In this document: positions 8,028-16,097 of the stretch, one piece after another | Layout: each line of letters starts with the position of its first letter | How positions within the stretch are numbered: position 1 is the stretch's first letter | Assembly (NCBI RefSeq): GCF_019455385.1 | Contig: NZ_JACOFR010000010.1 | Coordinates: 124,001 to 188,000 of the forward strand | Direction: 5' to 3' | Source of the DNA: Bradyrhizobium sp. BR 10289 | GTDB lineage: Bacteria > Pseudomonadota > Alphaproteobacteria > Rhizobiales > Xanthobacteraceae | Length of the DNA stretch: 64,000 nt | Notes under the pieces: generated by a model | Databases searched by the model: none | What the model was told of the DNA's origin: nothing | What the model saw: the letters and a program-made list of their open reading frames with translations, nothing else | Translations under genes and position numbers: made by a program

Positions 8028-8357
8028 CCTGCATTCCTATGCAAATTATTGCTTCTTTTTGACGTTCGACGCAGGTGGAATTCTGCATTTCAACTGATGT
8101 CGGCGGGGACCATGCCTGATCATCTCGCTGCTTTGCAACACATCCCGGCGCGCGATTTCTGCTTTGGTGAACGATCTTGGAGTGCTCGCGTGGTGCGGGC
8201 CTTGCCCTGCGGGGACTCGCCGCGCGCAGTTGCAATCAGCGTGCCGCTCGGCGCCTTGCCGAAATTTCCCGAATGGAGCGCGTTGCCGACGAGCGCGTCA
8301 CGAGTGCGGCGTAATCGAGCATCATCATGGCGGCGTCACAATGAATGGAACCTGACC
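8028..8357. promoter_or_regulatory. divergent control region between HTH-PBP regulator and tupA
   Basis: This 330-base gap has no convincing gene. The part next to the regulator (about 8030-8100) is A/T-rich, with repeated TGCAT/ATGCA words and a GCAGGTGGAATTCTGC dyad near 8081-8096. It is the likeliest place for the two promoters and the regulator's binding site. The rest is ordinary high-G+C sequence. Confidence 0.4.
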
Positions 8358-9197
8358 ATGGGCCGCCTTTTCGTTGCATGCGCAGTTCTCTGCGGTCTTG
8401 GCTGCGGTCTTGTCTTGGGCGCTGTGGCCTCCTCTGCGGATGACCGAACGATTGTGCTGGGCTCGACTATTTCGACGCAGGAATCCGGCCTGCTCGATCA
8501 TCTCCTGCCGGAGTTCCGCGACAAGACCGGGATCGACGTCAAGGTAATCGCGCGGCGCGCCGACGAGGTGCTCGACGGGGCGCGAAAGGGTGAGGCCGAC
8601 GTCGTGCTGACACATGCGCGGCCGCAGGAGGAGAAATTCGTCGCAGACGGCTTTGCCGTAAAACGCCTCGACGTGATGTACAGCGACTACGTGCTGATCG
8701 GGCCCAGAAGCGATCCGGCCGGCGTGAAAGGCAAGGACATCGCAACCGCGCTGAAGGCGATCGAGGCCAAGGGCGCGCCGTTCGTCACGCGCGGCGATCG
8801 TTCCGGCACCCACGCTGCCGAGCTCGCGCTCTGGATCGTCGCCGGCATCGACATCGCCGCTGCCAAGGGGGCCTGGTATCGCGAAGCGAAGCAGGGCATG
8901 GGCGCAGCGCTCGAGGCTGCGCGCGCAGCGAACGCCTATGTCCTGTCGGACCGCGGCAGCTGGATCTCCTTCACCGAGCGCGGCGATCTGGACATCCTTG
9001 TCGAAGGCGACAAGCGGCTGCTGAGTCAGTACGGTGTGATGCTGGTAAACCCGGACAAATTTCCGAACGTAAAGAAGGAGCTCGGGCAGGCCTTCATCGA
9101 CTGGCTGGTCTCGCCGGATGGGCAGGCCGCGATCGCCGGCTACAAGGTCGGCGGGCAGCAGCTGTTCTTTCCGAATGCGAACCAGTCGGGCGGCTGA
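8358..9197 (+). CDS. tupA: tungstate/molybdate ABC substrate-binding protein, TupA-like (orphan)
   Basis: A 279-residue periplasmic oxyanion receptor. Residues 1-27 are a hydrophobic signal peptide. The mature protein begins IVLGSTISTQESGLLDHLLPEF, matching the TupA pattern in which Thr/Ser at this loop binds WO4. DVVLTHARPQEEKFVADGF, FVTRGDRSGTHAAEL and GSWISFTERGDL also follow TupA order. Start at 8358 chosen because an export signal begins there; a longer open frame upstream has no coding character. tupB and tupC, which should follow, are absent; a MoeA-like gene starts 54 bases later instead. Confidence 0.85.
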   Translation: MGRLFVACAVLCGLGCGLVLGAVASSADDRTIVLGSTISTQESGLLDHLLPEFRDKTGIDVKVIARRADEVLDGARKGEADVVLTHARPQEEKFVADGFAVKRLDVMYSDYVLIGPRSDPAGVKGKDIATALKAIEAKGAPFVTRGDRSGTHAAELALWIVAGIDIAAAKGAWYREAKQGMGAALEAARAANAYVLSDRGSWISFTERGDLDILVEGDKRLLSQYGVMLVNPDKFPNVKKELGQAFIDWLVSPDGQAAIAGYKVGGQQLFFPNANQSGG

Positions 9198-9251
9198 TCT
9201 CTGTATCGCGGGTGGTTGCCAAACCCGGCGATGCATGGTCCATCTTGGCGC

Positions 9252-10358
9252 ATGACCCAGCGCCTGCCACCATCGCTGACGCCGCTCGATGCCGCACTCG
9301 CTGCGTTGCTGCGAGGCATTGATCCCACCAGGCCCGTGGAGTTGCCGCTGACCGAGGCGGCTGGCTGCGTTGCGGCGGGCGCCCCGCTGCTTGCGGCATA
9401 TCCGCAGCATGACATCGCGGCTACGGACGGCTGGGCCTTGCACGCCAACGAACTCATCGGTGCGTCCGCCTATTCTCCGCTGCTGCTGGCAACGGCGCCT
9501 GTCCGGGTCGATGCCGGCGACGCAATGCCCGCAGGATGCGATTGCGTGCTCGACATTGACGCCGTCGAGATGTCCGGGCCGCTGGCGCAAGTGCTCGCGG
9601 AGGGCGTTCCGGGGCAGGGGATCAGGCGGGCCGGCAGTGACATCGCCGCGGGCCTGACGGCCGGTGCAGAGGGGCATCCGGTCGGTCCGGCCGATCTGTT
9701 GCTGGCAGACCTCGCGGCTGTGGACAGGCTGAGCGTCCGACGGCCGCGCCTGCGCATCGTCAATGTGCCTGATACGGCGACGACGGCGGATATGATCGCC
9801 GGGATCGCGCGTGCTGCGGGAACGGACGTGAAGTCGTTTGAGACCGCCGCGCGCGATGAGGCATCGGTTGCCGATGCGCTCGATGCGTCCTCTTGTGATC
9901 TGCTGCTGACCATTGGCGGCAGCGGCGTCGGTCGGCATGATGCTGTCGTTACTGCGTTGGCTCGACGCGGCGAGGTGATTGCCCATGGCCTTGCGCTGCA
10001 GCCGGGCCGCACCGCCGCGATCGGACGGGTTGGAAATGTGCCCGTTGTTGCCTTGCCCGGCTCGCCGGATCACGCGCTCGCGGCCTGGCTGGCGTTGGTG
10101 ATGCCGCTGATCGATCGATTGTCGGCGCGCCGGCTGCGCCGCCAAGTGACCTGGCCACTCGCGCGAAAAATCGCATCGAGCGTCGGCATCGCCGAGATCG
10201 CGCTGCTCGCCGAGGAACATCAAACGTGGATGCCGCTTGCCGTGGGTGAATGGCCGCTTCAGGCGATGGCCCGCGCGGATGCATGGTTGCTCATTCCCGC
10301 CAGCCTTGAGGGATTTGCGGCAGGCGAGCCGGTCGATGCTTATCTGATGCGGGAATGA
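9252..10358 (+). CDS. divergent MoeA-like molybdopterin-binding protein
   Basis: A 368-residue cytoplasmic protein with the MoeA/CinA-type molybdopterin-binding fold. It keeps AATDGWAL (MoeA usually has MDGYA), DAMPAGCDCVL, LLTIGGSGVGRHDAVVTAL (MoeA GGVSxGxxD) and the LPGSPDHALAAW loop (MoeA LPGNP). The intermediate domains are short and weakly conserved compared with the true MoeA at 16098. The start is either ATG 9252 or an upstream TTG at 9216; neither has a good ribosome site. It is translationally close to the next gene (one base between stop and ATG), so the two MoeA-type proteins are surely co-expressed. Role in metal insertion is inferred. Confidence 0.75.
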   Translation: MTQRLPPSLTPLDAALAALLRGIDPTRPVELPLTEAAGCVAAGAPLLAAYPQHDIAATDGWALHANELIGASAYSPLLLATAPVRVDAGDAMPAGCDCVLDIDAVEMSGPLAQVLAEGVPGQGIRRAGSDIAAGLTAGAEGHPVGPADLLLADLAAVDRLSVRRPRLRIVNVPDTATTADMIAGIARAAGTDVKSFETAARDEASVADALDASSCDLLLTIGGSGVGRHDAVVTALARRGEVIAHGLALQPGRTAAIGRVGNVPVVALPGSPDHALAAWLALVMPLIDRLSARRLRRQVTWPLARKIASSVGIAEIALLAEEHQTWMPLAVGEWPLQAMARADAWLLIPASLEGFAAGEPVDAYLMRE

Positions 10359-10359
10359 T

Positions 10360-12321
10360 ATGGGTTCCGGCATGATGATGATCCCGAGGCCGCCAGACCG
10401 CGGTGCGACCGAACAAGAGCAGTTCCTGAAAATCCTCTCGCGCGAGGACGCGATCGCGCGCTTCGAGGCGGTGTTGTTCCCGCGGGCGATCCCGGGCGAA
10501 ACGCGCCGGCTCGCCAATGTGCTCGGTGCGGCGCTTGCCGCGGATGTCACGGCGCCGATCGACGTGCCGCCGTTCGACCGTTCCAATGTCGACGGCTTTG
10601 CCGTCCGCTCGGCGGATCTGACAAGCGCCGGTGAAGGCGCGCCCGTTCGTCTCGCGTTGAATGATGAGACCATTCACTGTGGCACCGCGCCGAAGCTGCA
10701 AGTTGCCGGCGGCACCGCAACCCCGATCGCCACCGGTGGCCCGTTGCCGCGTGGTGCCGATGCCGTGGTCATGGTCGAGCACACCCAACCTGCCGGGCCG
10801 GATGCGATCGATGTCCGCCGCGCCGTCTCGCCGGGACAGTTCGTCTCCTATGCCGGATCCGACATCGCGCGCGGCGAAGCGCTGCTGCGCGCGGGCACGA
10901 TCATCGGCTCGCGCGAGATCGGCATGCTGGCGGCCTGCGGCATTGCGGAGGTGATGGTCGCGCGAAAGCCACGCGTCGCGGTGATTTCGACCGGTGACGA
11001 ACTGGTCCAGCCCGGCGGGCTGCTCGGGCCTGGGGCGATCTATGACACCAATGGCGCGATCGTCGCCGCCGCGATCGACGAGAATGGCGGCGAGGCCGTC
11101 TTCCTCGGCGCCATTCCCGACGATGAGGCGAAGCTTGAATCCGCGATGCGCAGTGCGCTGGCGGATGCCGACATGCTGGTGCTGTCGGGCGGCACGTCGA
11201 AGGGCGCTGGCGATGTATCCCACCGCATCATCGGCCGGCTCGGAGCGCCTGGCATCATCGCGCATGGCGTTGCGCTCAAGCCCGGCAAACCGTTGTGCCT
11301 TGCTGTGTGCGACGGCAAACCGGTGGTGATCCTGCCGGGCTTTCCGACCTCGGCGATGTTCACCTTCCACGACATGATCGTGCCTGTGCTGCGCAAAATG
11401 GCCGGCCTGCCGCCGCGCTCTGACGCCAAGGTGAATGCCACCGTGCCAGTGCGCGTTACCTCCGAGCTCGGCCGCACCGAATTCGTCATGGTCTCGCTGG
11501 TCGAGGGCAAGGACGGTCTGATCGCTTATCCCACAGGCAAGGGTTCTGGTGCGATCACGTCGTTCGCACAGGCCGACGGCTTTCTGCGCATCGATGCGCT
11601 CGCCGACCAGATGCCGGCGGGGACGGCAGCCGAGGTGATGCTGTTTACGCCGCATGTGCGCGTGCCCGATCTCGTCATCGTGGGCAGCCATTGCACCGGC
11701 CTCGATCTCGTCACCGCACAGCTCGCGCATGCGGGCCTTGCCGTGCGTTCGATTGCAGTCGGCAGCCTCGGCGGACTTGCTGCGGCCAAGCGCGGCGAAT
11801 GCGATCTCGCGCCGATCCATTTGTTTGACGACAAGAGCGAGACCTACAACACGCCTTACCTCGTCGATGGGCTCGAACTCGTGCCGGGCTGGCGGCGGAT
11901 GCAAGGCATCGTCTTCCGCAAGGGCGACACGCGTTTTGAGGGGCTCGGCGCGCGGGAGGCGGTTGCCGCCGCACTCGCAGATACTGCCTGCATCATGGTC
12001 AACCGCAACCAGGGCGCGGGCACGCGCATCCTGATGGACCGCCTGCTCGGCGGCGCGCGGCCGGAGGGCTATTGGAACCAGCCGCGCTCGCACAACGCCG
12101 TTGCTGCCGCCGTCGCGCAGCATCGCGCCGACTGGGGCATGACGATTGCGCCGGTCGCCCATGCGGCCGATCTCGGTTTCATTCCGTTCGCGGAAGAGCA
12201 TTATGACTTCGCCCTCGTGACAGCGCGCAAGCAGCGTCCGGCCGTGCAGGCGTTTCTCGATGCACTCGGTTCGGACAAGGCACGCGCCGCACTGGAGCAG
12301 GCGGGCTTCCGGCCGGCGTAG
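10360..12321 (+). CDS. MoeA fused to C-terminal PBP-like domain
   Basis: A 653-residue fusion. Residues 1-420 are a full MoeA: PPFDRSNVDGFAV, PRGADAVVMVEHTQ, LSGGTSKGAGDVSHRI and LPGFPTSAMF carry the molybdenum-insertion and molybdopterin motifs. Residues about 425-650 are a PBP-like domain (PF12727 type) beginning DLVIVGSHCTGLDLV, with GECDLAPIHLFDD and NRNQGAGTRILMDRLLGG. In known MoeA the reaction is ligation of molybdate to MPT-AMP. The binding domain could deliver or sense the oxyanion or select Mo versus W (inference). It follows the short MoeA-like gene with one base between them. Confidence 0.85.
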   Translation: MGSGMMMIPRPPDRGATEQEQFLKILSREDAIARFEAVLFPRAIPGETRRLANVLGAALAADVTAPIDVPPFDRSNVDGFAVRSADLTSAGEGAPVRLALNDETIHCGTAPKLQVAGGTATPIATGGPLPRGADAVVMVEHTQPAGPDAIDVRRAVSPGQFVSYAGSDIARGEALLRAGTIIGSREIGMLAACGIAEVMVARKPRVAVISTGDELVQPGGLLGPGAIYDTNGAIVAAAIDENGGEAVFLGAIPDDEAKLESAMRSALADADMLVLSGGTSKGAGDVSHRIIGRLGAPGIIAHGVALKPGKPLCLAVCDGKPVVILPGFPTSAMFTFHDMIVPVLRKMAGLPPRSDAKVNATVPVRVTSELGRTEFVMVSLVEGKDGLIAYPTGKGSGAITSFAQADGFLRIDALADQMPAGTAAEVMLFTPHVRVPDLVIVGSHCTGLDLVTAQLAHAGLAVRSIAVGSLGGLAAAKRGECDLAPIHLFDDKSETYNTPYLVDGLELVPGWRRMQGIVFRKGDTRFEGLGAREAVAAALADTACIMVNRNQGAGTRILMDRLLGGARPEGYWNQPRSHNAVAAAVAQHRADWGMTIAPVAHAADLGFIPFAEEHYDFALVTARKQRPAVQAFLDALGSDKARAALEQAGFRPA

Positions 12322-12377
12322 ACGTTAAATAGCGACGCGGCGTTCAAGCCGCGCGAACAACAGGGTGGGGAGGCGCG

Positions 12378-13505
12378 ATGGCAAGGCCGCTTTCGGTTGC
12401 GATCGTCGGTGCGGGCATGGGCGGGCTGGCGACTGCCGCGGCGCTCAGGCGCGTCGGCGTCGATGTGATGGTCTACGAGCAGGCTTCTCAATTCGCCCGC
12501 ATCGGTGCCGGCATCCAGATCGGCTGCAACGCGATGAAGGTGCTGCGTGCGCTGGGGCTCGAGCAACGGATGCGCGGCCAATCATTCTATCCGCGCTCCT
12601 GGAACAATCGCGACTGGAAGAGCGGTGATGTCAAATTCGACATGATCTTTGGCGAGAGCGCGGAAGAAAAATTCGGCGCGCCCTATCTGCTCGCCCATCG
12701 CGGCGATTTGCACGCGGCGCTGGCGAGCGCGGTGCCGAGTGAGTTCGTCAAGCTCAGTCACAAGCTCGTCGGCCTTGACGAAACCGGCGAGGGTGTCCGG
12801 CTGAGCTTTGCCGGCGGCACCAGTGCTGTCGCGGATGCCGTGGTGGGCGCGGATGGCGTGCATTCGGTGGTGCGCGACATCCTGTTCGAGACGGCGCCGG
12901 TCAAGTTCACCGGCCGCATCGCTTATCGCACAACGTATCCCGCGGCGCTGCTCGGCGAGAAGATCGACGATTGCACGAAATGGTGGGGCGAGGATCGCCA
13001 CATCGTGATCTATTACGTCAAACCCGACCGCAGCGAAGTCTATCTCGTCACCAGCCAGCCCGAGCCGGATTTTCGCATCGAGTCCTGGTCGGCGAAAGGC
13101 GACGTGCGCGATCTGCGCGCCTCTTTCGAAGGCTTTCATCCGCAGGTCGGGCAGGTGCTGGCGGCGTGCCCCGACGTGCACAAATGGGCGATCATGGATC
13201 GCGAGGCGCTGGAGCGATGGGCCGACGGCAGGGTGACGCTGCTGGGTGATGCCTGCCATCCCATGACGCCGTACATGGCGCAGGGCGCGGCGATGGCGAT
13301 CGAGGATGCCGCTGTCTTGTCGCGCTGCCTCGACGGTGTCGACCGCGACGGTGTCGCGGACGCGTTCCGCCGCTTTGAGGCGACGCGGAAAGAGCGGACC
13401 ACGCGGGTGCAGGAGACCTCGCGCGCCAACATCTGGCTGAGGGAGCGGACCGATACCAGCTGGGTCTACGGCTACGACGCCTGGTCGGTGCCGCTGGCGG
13501 CTTGA
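12378..13505 (+). CDS. FAD-dependent aromatic-ring monooxygenase, NicC-like
   Basis: A 375-residue class A flavoprotein hydroxylase. It has the GAGMGG dinucleotide motif at residues 11-16, RGDLHAAL, VVGADGVHS, and GDACHPMTPYMAQGAAMAIEDA for the FAD ribityl site. KWWGEDRHIVIYYV in the middle and TSWVYGYDAW at the end resemble 6-hydroxynicotinate 3-monooxygenase (NicC) more than salicylate hydroxylase. Length fits NicC (about 380). A strong GGGGAGG precedes ATG 12378. It sits directly after two MoeA-type genes. Nicotinate hydroxylase itself is a Mo enzyme, but no such gene is in the window, so the substrate stays open. Confidence 0.8.
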   Translation: MARPLSVAIVGAGMGGLATAAALRRVGVDVMVYEQASQFARIGAGIQIGCNAMKVLRALGLEQRMRGQSFYPRSWNNRDWKSGDVKFDMIFGESAEEKFGAPYLLAHRGDLHAALASAVPSEFVKLSHKLVGLDETGEGVRLSFAGGTSAVADAVVGADGVHSVVRDILFETAPVKFTGRIAYRTTYPAALLGEKIDDCTKWWGEDRHIVIYYVKPDRSEVYLVTSQPEPDFRIESWSAKGDVRDLRASFEGFHPQVGQVLAACPDVHKWAIMDREALERWADGRVTLLGDACHPMTPYMAQGAAMAIEDAAVLSRCLDGVDRDGVADAFRRFEATRKERTTRVQETSRANIWLRERTDTSWVYGYDAWSVPLAA

Positions 13506-13636
13506 GCAGCGCGCTCTCGCCCCTCGGCCTCCGCGAGCGCACGCGCCGCGGGCGGCAGCGGCCTCGTTGGTCGCAGCCCTCCTCGGTCCGGTTGGTCCGA
13601 TTCGAACCCGGATGGCCGCCGCTGCGACACAGGGGC

Positions 13637-13948
13637 ATGAGCCAAGCCATGACCATCCCAGCACCCCTCAATTTCCGCAAGATTGCCGCCCTGGTGGCCG
13701 CGGCCGGCACGTTGTTCTGGCTCTACACTTTCCATTACATCGCCCATGTCCCGCAGGGCGATGGCAGCGGTTTTCAATGGCTCGCGGTGTTTCCGCTCGG
13801 CATGGTCTTCGGACTGTTCTTCCTGCCGGTCTGGCTGCTGGTGGCGATCAACCGGTTGCCGCGATTCACCACGCTGGTCGGAGTCTGCGGCCTAATCGTC
13901 TTCGCGATCATCTGGGCACAGCTCATCAGCGAGTTTCCAAAATCGTAA
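13637..13948 (+). CDS. small three-helix membrane protein, hypothetical
   Basis: A 103-residue protein with three hydrophobic stretches, about residues 15-37, 48-72 and 77-98. It ends ISEFPKS. AGGGG lies just before ATG 13637; a second ATG at 13649 would also do. I do not recognise the family. It is convergent with mobA, whose stop is 6 bases away. The DNA before it (13506-13636) includes a tRNA T-arm-like string that does not fold as a tRNA. Confidence 0.65.
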   Translation: MSQAMTIPAPLNFRKIAALVAAAGTLFWLYTFHYIAHVPQGDGSGFQWLAVFPLGMVFGLFFLPVWLLVAINRLPRFTTLVGVCGLIVFAIIWAQLISEFPKS

Positions 13949-13954
13949 GGCGGC

Positions 13955-14596
13955 TCAGGCCGCATCATCCAACGCCGCCAGCCGTTCGGCCTCGGCGATG
14001 TCCTCGACCGTGTTGGCGTTGAAAAACGGGTCGAGCGGCTCGGCAGGCCATGTCACCGTCGCCAGCGGATAGCGCGCGGTCCAGCGGTCGATCTTGCGGA
14101 GATCCTCGACCACCAGCGCGCGGCGGAGTTCGTCGCGCAAGGCGACGCGCCACAGCCCGATCACCGGATGCGACTGGTCGCCTGACGCGGCGACCGCAAG
14201 CTGCGCGTTCTCCTTCGCCCGCGCCTCGTGCAGGCGGGCGACGAGATCGCGCGGAAGGAACGGGCAATCGCCGGCCGCGCTGAGCACCCATTCGATGTCA
14301 GGCCGGTTCGCTGCAGTCCAGTCGAGCGCGGCCAGGATGCCGGCGAGCGGACCGGGGAAACCCGGCACATCATCGGCGATCACTTGCAAGCCGAACGCGG
14401 TGAAGCGTGCGGGATCGCCGTTCGCATTGAGGATCAGCCCAGTGCATTGCGGCGACAGGCGCGCGATCACGCGCTCCAGAATCGTGCGGCCGCCGATCGT
14501 GCGCATCGGCTTGTCGCCGCCGCCCATGCGGCGTGCGAGGCCGCCGGCGAGCAGCACACCTTGCGTCGCGGGAATGTCAGTCGTCACCACTTTCAC
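13955..14596 (-). CDS. mobA: molybdenum cofactor guanylyltransferase
   Basis: A 213-residue nucleotidyltransferase that joins GMP to Mo-molybdopterin to give MGD, the cofactor form needed by formate dehydrogenase. The signature GVLLAGGLARRMGGGDK (residues 13-29) is the GTP-binding loop; LILNANGD, GPLAGILAAL and SAAGDCPFL follow in MobA order. FNANTVED near the end is also typical. It overlaps the end of fdhD by 20 bases on the same strand, so the two are transcribed and probably translated together. Length is usual for MobA (about 195-215). Confidence 0.95.
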   Translation of the reverse strand: MKVVTTDIPATQGVLLAGGLARRMGGGDKPMRTIGGRTILERVIARLSPQCTGLILNANGDPARFTAFGLQVIADDVPGFPGPLAGILAALDWTAANRPDIEWVLSAAGDCPFLPRDLVARLHEARAKENAQLAVAASGDQSHPVIGLWRVALRDELRRALVVEDLRKIDRWTARYPLATVTWPAEPLDPFFNANTVEDIAEAERLAALDDAA

Positions 14597-15467
14597 CCTT
14601 GCGCTTGTGCCTGGCCGATTCCTCCTCGACGTAAGCGAGGTTCTGGTCGTAGACGATGCGATCCTCGCCCGCGAGCGCGATGAAGCGCTTTCCGCGCGTG
14701 CGTCCGACCAGGGTCAACCCGACCTGCCTTGCGAGATCGACGCCCCAGGCGGTGAAGCCGGAGCGGGACACAAGGATCGGAATGCCCATCCGCACCGTCT
14801 TGATCACCATCTCCGATGTCAGGCGACCCGTCGTGTAGAGGATCTTGTCGCTGGCATCGACGCTATGGCGGTACATCCAGCCTGCGATCTTGTCGACGGC
14901 GTTGTGGCGGCCGACATCTTCGGTGTAACAGAGCGGCTCGCCTTCCTTGCAGAGCACGCAACCGTGGATCGCGCCGGCTTCGAGATAGAGTGAGGGCATG
15001 GTGTTGATGGTCTGCGTCATCTGGTAGAGCCAGGAGGTGCGTAGCTCCCCCTTCGGTAGCGCGACGCTCTCGACCGCCTCGAGGAGGTCGCCGAAGGCGG
15101 TGCCCTGCGCGCAGCCCGAGGTCTGCGTGCGCTTCTTCAGCTTGGCTTCGAAATTGGTGTGATGCTCGGTGCGCACCACGACCACTTGCAGGTCGTCGTC
15201 GTATTCGACCTCGGTGACCGCGTCGTTATATTTCAGCATGTTCTGGTTCAGCAGATAGCCGAGCGCGAGATATTCGGGATAGTCGCCGATCGTCATCATG
15301 GTGACGATCTCCTGCGCATTCAGATAGAGCGTCAGCGGCCGCTCCATCGGCACCTTGATCTCCACCCTGGCGCCGGTCTGGTCGGTGCCGGTCACGCTCT
15401 GGGTCAGGCGCGGGTTATCCGGATTGGGGACGATCAGGGGCACCGGGGTCTTGTCGATCTTCATCAT
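14577..15467 (-). CDS. fdhD: formate dehydrogenase accessory sulfurtransferase
   Basis: A 296-residue FdhD. It carries sulfur from a cysteine desulfurase to the Mo-bisMGD cofactor before its insertion into formate dehydrogenase. Seen in the sequence: ALGYLLNQ, the SGCAQGTAFGD segment that stands where E. coli has CGVCG, CYTEDVGRHNAVDKI (cofactor-binding, highly conserved) and TTGRLTSEMVIKT. Only one cysteine is present in the loop, as in FdhD forms that use a single Cys. It is first in an operon with mobA and is divergent from mobB with 93 bases between. Known fds operons carry it as fdsC; here it is separated by about 5 kb from fdsBA. Confidence 0.95.
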   Translation of the reverse strand: MMKIDKTPVPLIVPNPDNPRLTQSVTGTDQTGARVEIKVPMERPLTLYLNAQEIVTMMTIGDYPEYLALGYLLNQNMLKYNDAVTEVEYDDDLQVVVVRTEHHTNFEAKLKKRTQTSGCAQGTAFGDLLEAVESVALPKGELRTSWLYQMTQTINTMPSLYLEAGAIHGCVLCKEGEPLCYTEDVGRHNAVDKIAGWMYRHSVDASDKILYTTGRLTSEMVIKTVRMGIPILVSRSGFTAWGVDLARQVGLTLVGRTRGKRFIALAGEDRIVYDQNLAYVEEESARHKRKGESGDD

Positions 15468-15560
15468 GGCTGCGACGTTAGCATGACATTCGGTTCAAGC
15501 CGATATAAGCATGCTCACGACGATGGAGAAGGCGGTTCCGGCCGCGGAGATCGAGTAGCG

Positions 15561-16088
15561 ATGAAAGTCATCGGCCTTGCAGGCTGGAGCGGGGCGGGCA
15601 AGACCACGCTGTTGACGCGGCTGATCCCGCATTTCAACGCGCAAGGTGTGCGCGTTTCCGTCATCAAGCATGCGCATCACCAGTTCGACGTCGACGTGGC
15701 CGGGAAGGATTCCTGGCGGCACCGCGAGGCAGGGGCGGCGGAGGTGCTGGTGGCCTCGTCAAATCGCTGGGCCTTGATGCACGAGTTGCGCGGCGCGGCG
15801 GAGCCGCGTCTGCCGGAGCTCCTGGGCAAGCTGTCAGCCGTCGATCTCGTCGTGGTCGAGGGTTTCAAGCGCGAACCGCATCGCAAGATCGAGGTGCATC
15901 GCGTCGCCAACGGCAAGCCGCTGTTGTTTCCCGACGATCCCGGCATTGCCGGCATCGCGACCGACGCCGTGGTTGACACCAAGCTGCCGACTGTCCATCT
16001 CGATGACATCGAGGGCGCCGCCGCGCTGCTGTTGCGCGCGGCGATGCCGGTCGAGGAAGCGGTCGCGAGAAGCACCGCAATGCGCTGA
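15561..16088 (+). CDS. mobB: molybdopterin-guanine dinucleotide biosynthesis GTPase
   Basis: A 175-residue P-loop protein. Residues 1-20 contain GWSGAGKTTLL (Walker A), followed by VIKHAHHQFDVDVAGKDSWRHREAGA, the MobB signature, and VVVEGFKREPHRKIEVHR. MobB binds GTP and assists MobA in bis-MGD formation. Start at 15561 matches the conserved MKVIGLAGWSG beginning; the frame is open far upstream but without coding character. First gene of mobB-moeA-tusA, with 9 bases between it and moeA. Confidence 0.93.
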   Translation: MKVIGLAGWSGAGKTTLLTRLIPHFNAQGVRVSVIKHAHHQFDVDVAGKDSWRHREAGAAEVLVASSNRWALMHELRGAAEPRLPELLGKLSAVDLVVVEGFKREPHRKIEVHRVANGKPLLFPDDPGIAGIATDAVVDTKLPTVHLDDIEGAAALLLRAAMPVEEAVARSTAMR

Positions 16089-16097
16089 CGAGGCACC

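Noticed and set aside
8028..9251. Molybdenum-cofactor riboswitch before tupA or the MoeA genes
   Set aside because: I could not see the conserved multi-stem core by eye, and no strongly structured leader precedes these genes. An RNA covariance search would be decisive.
8325..10673. 782-codon leftward frame opposite tupA and the short MoeA gene
   Set aside because: Shadow of real genes; spans two of them and their gap, and has no recognisable domain.
10291..12201. Long leftward open frame of 636 codons opposite the MoeA fusion
   Set aside because: It mirrors the high-G+C codon pattern of the real rightward gene, is rich in Arg/His/Asp with no family motifs, and has no ribosome site.
9252..12321. 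The two adjacent MoeA-type genes as one gene broken by frameshift
   Set aside because: Each has its own complete set of MoeA motifs in full order, so they are two separate proteins.
13597..13612. T-arm-like string with TTCGAA on the minus strand, suggesting a tRNA
   Set aside because: Neighbouring bases do not form acceptor, D or anticodon stems, and the five-base T stem itself does not pair.
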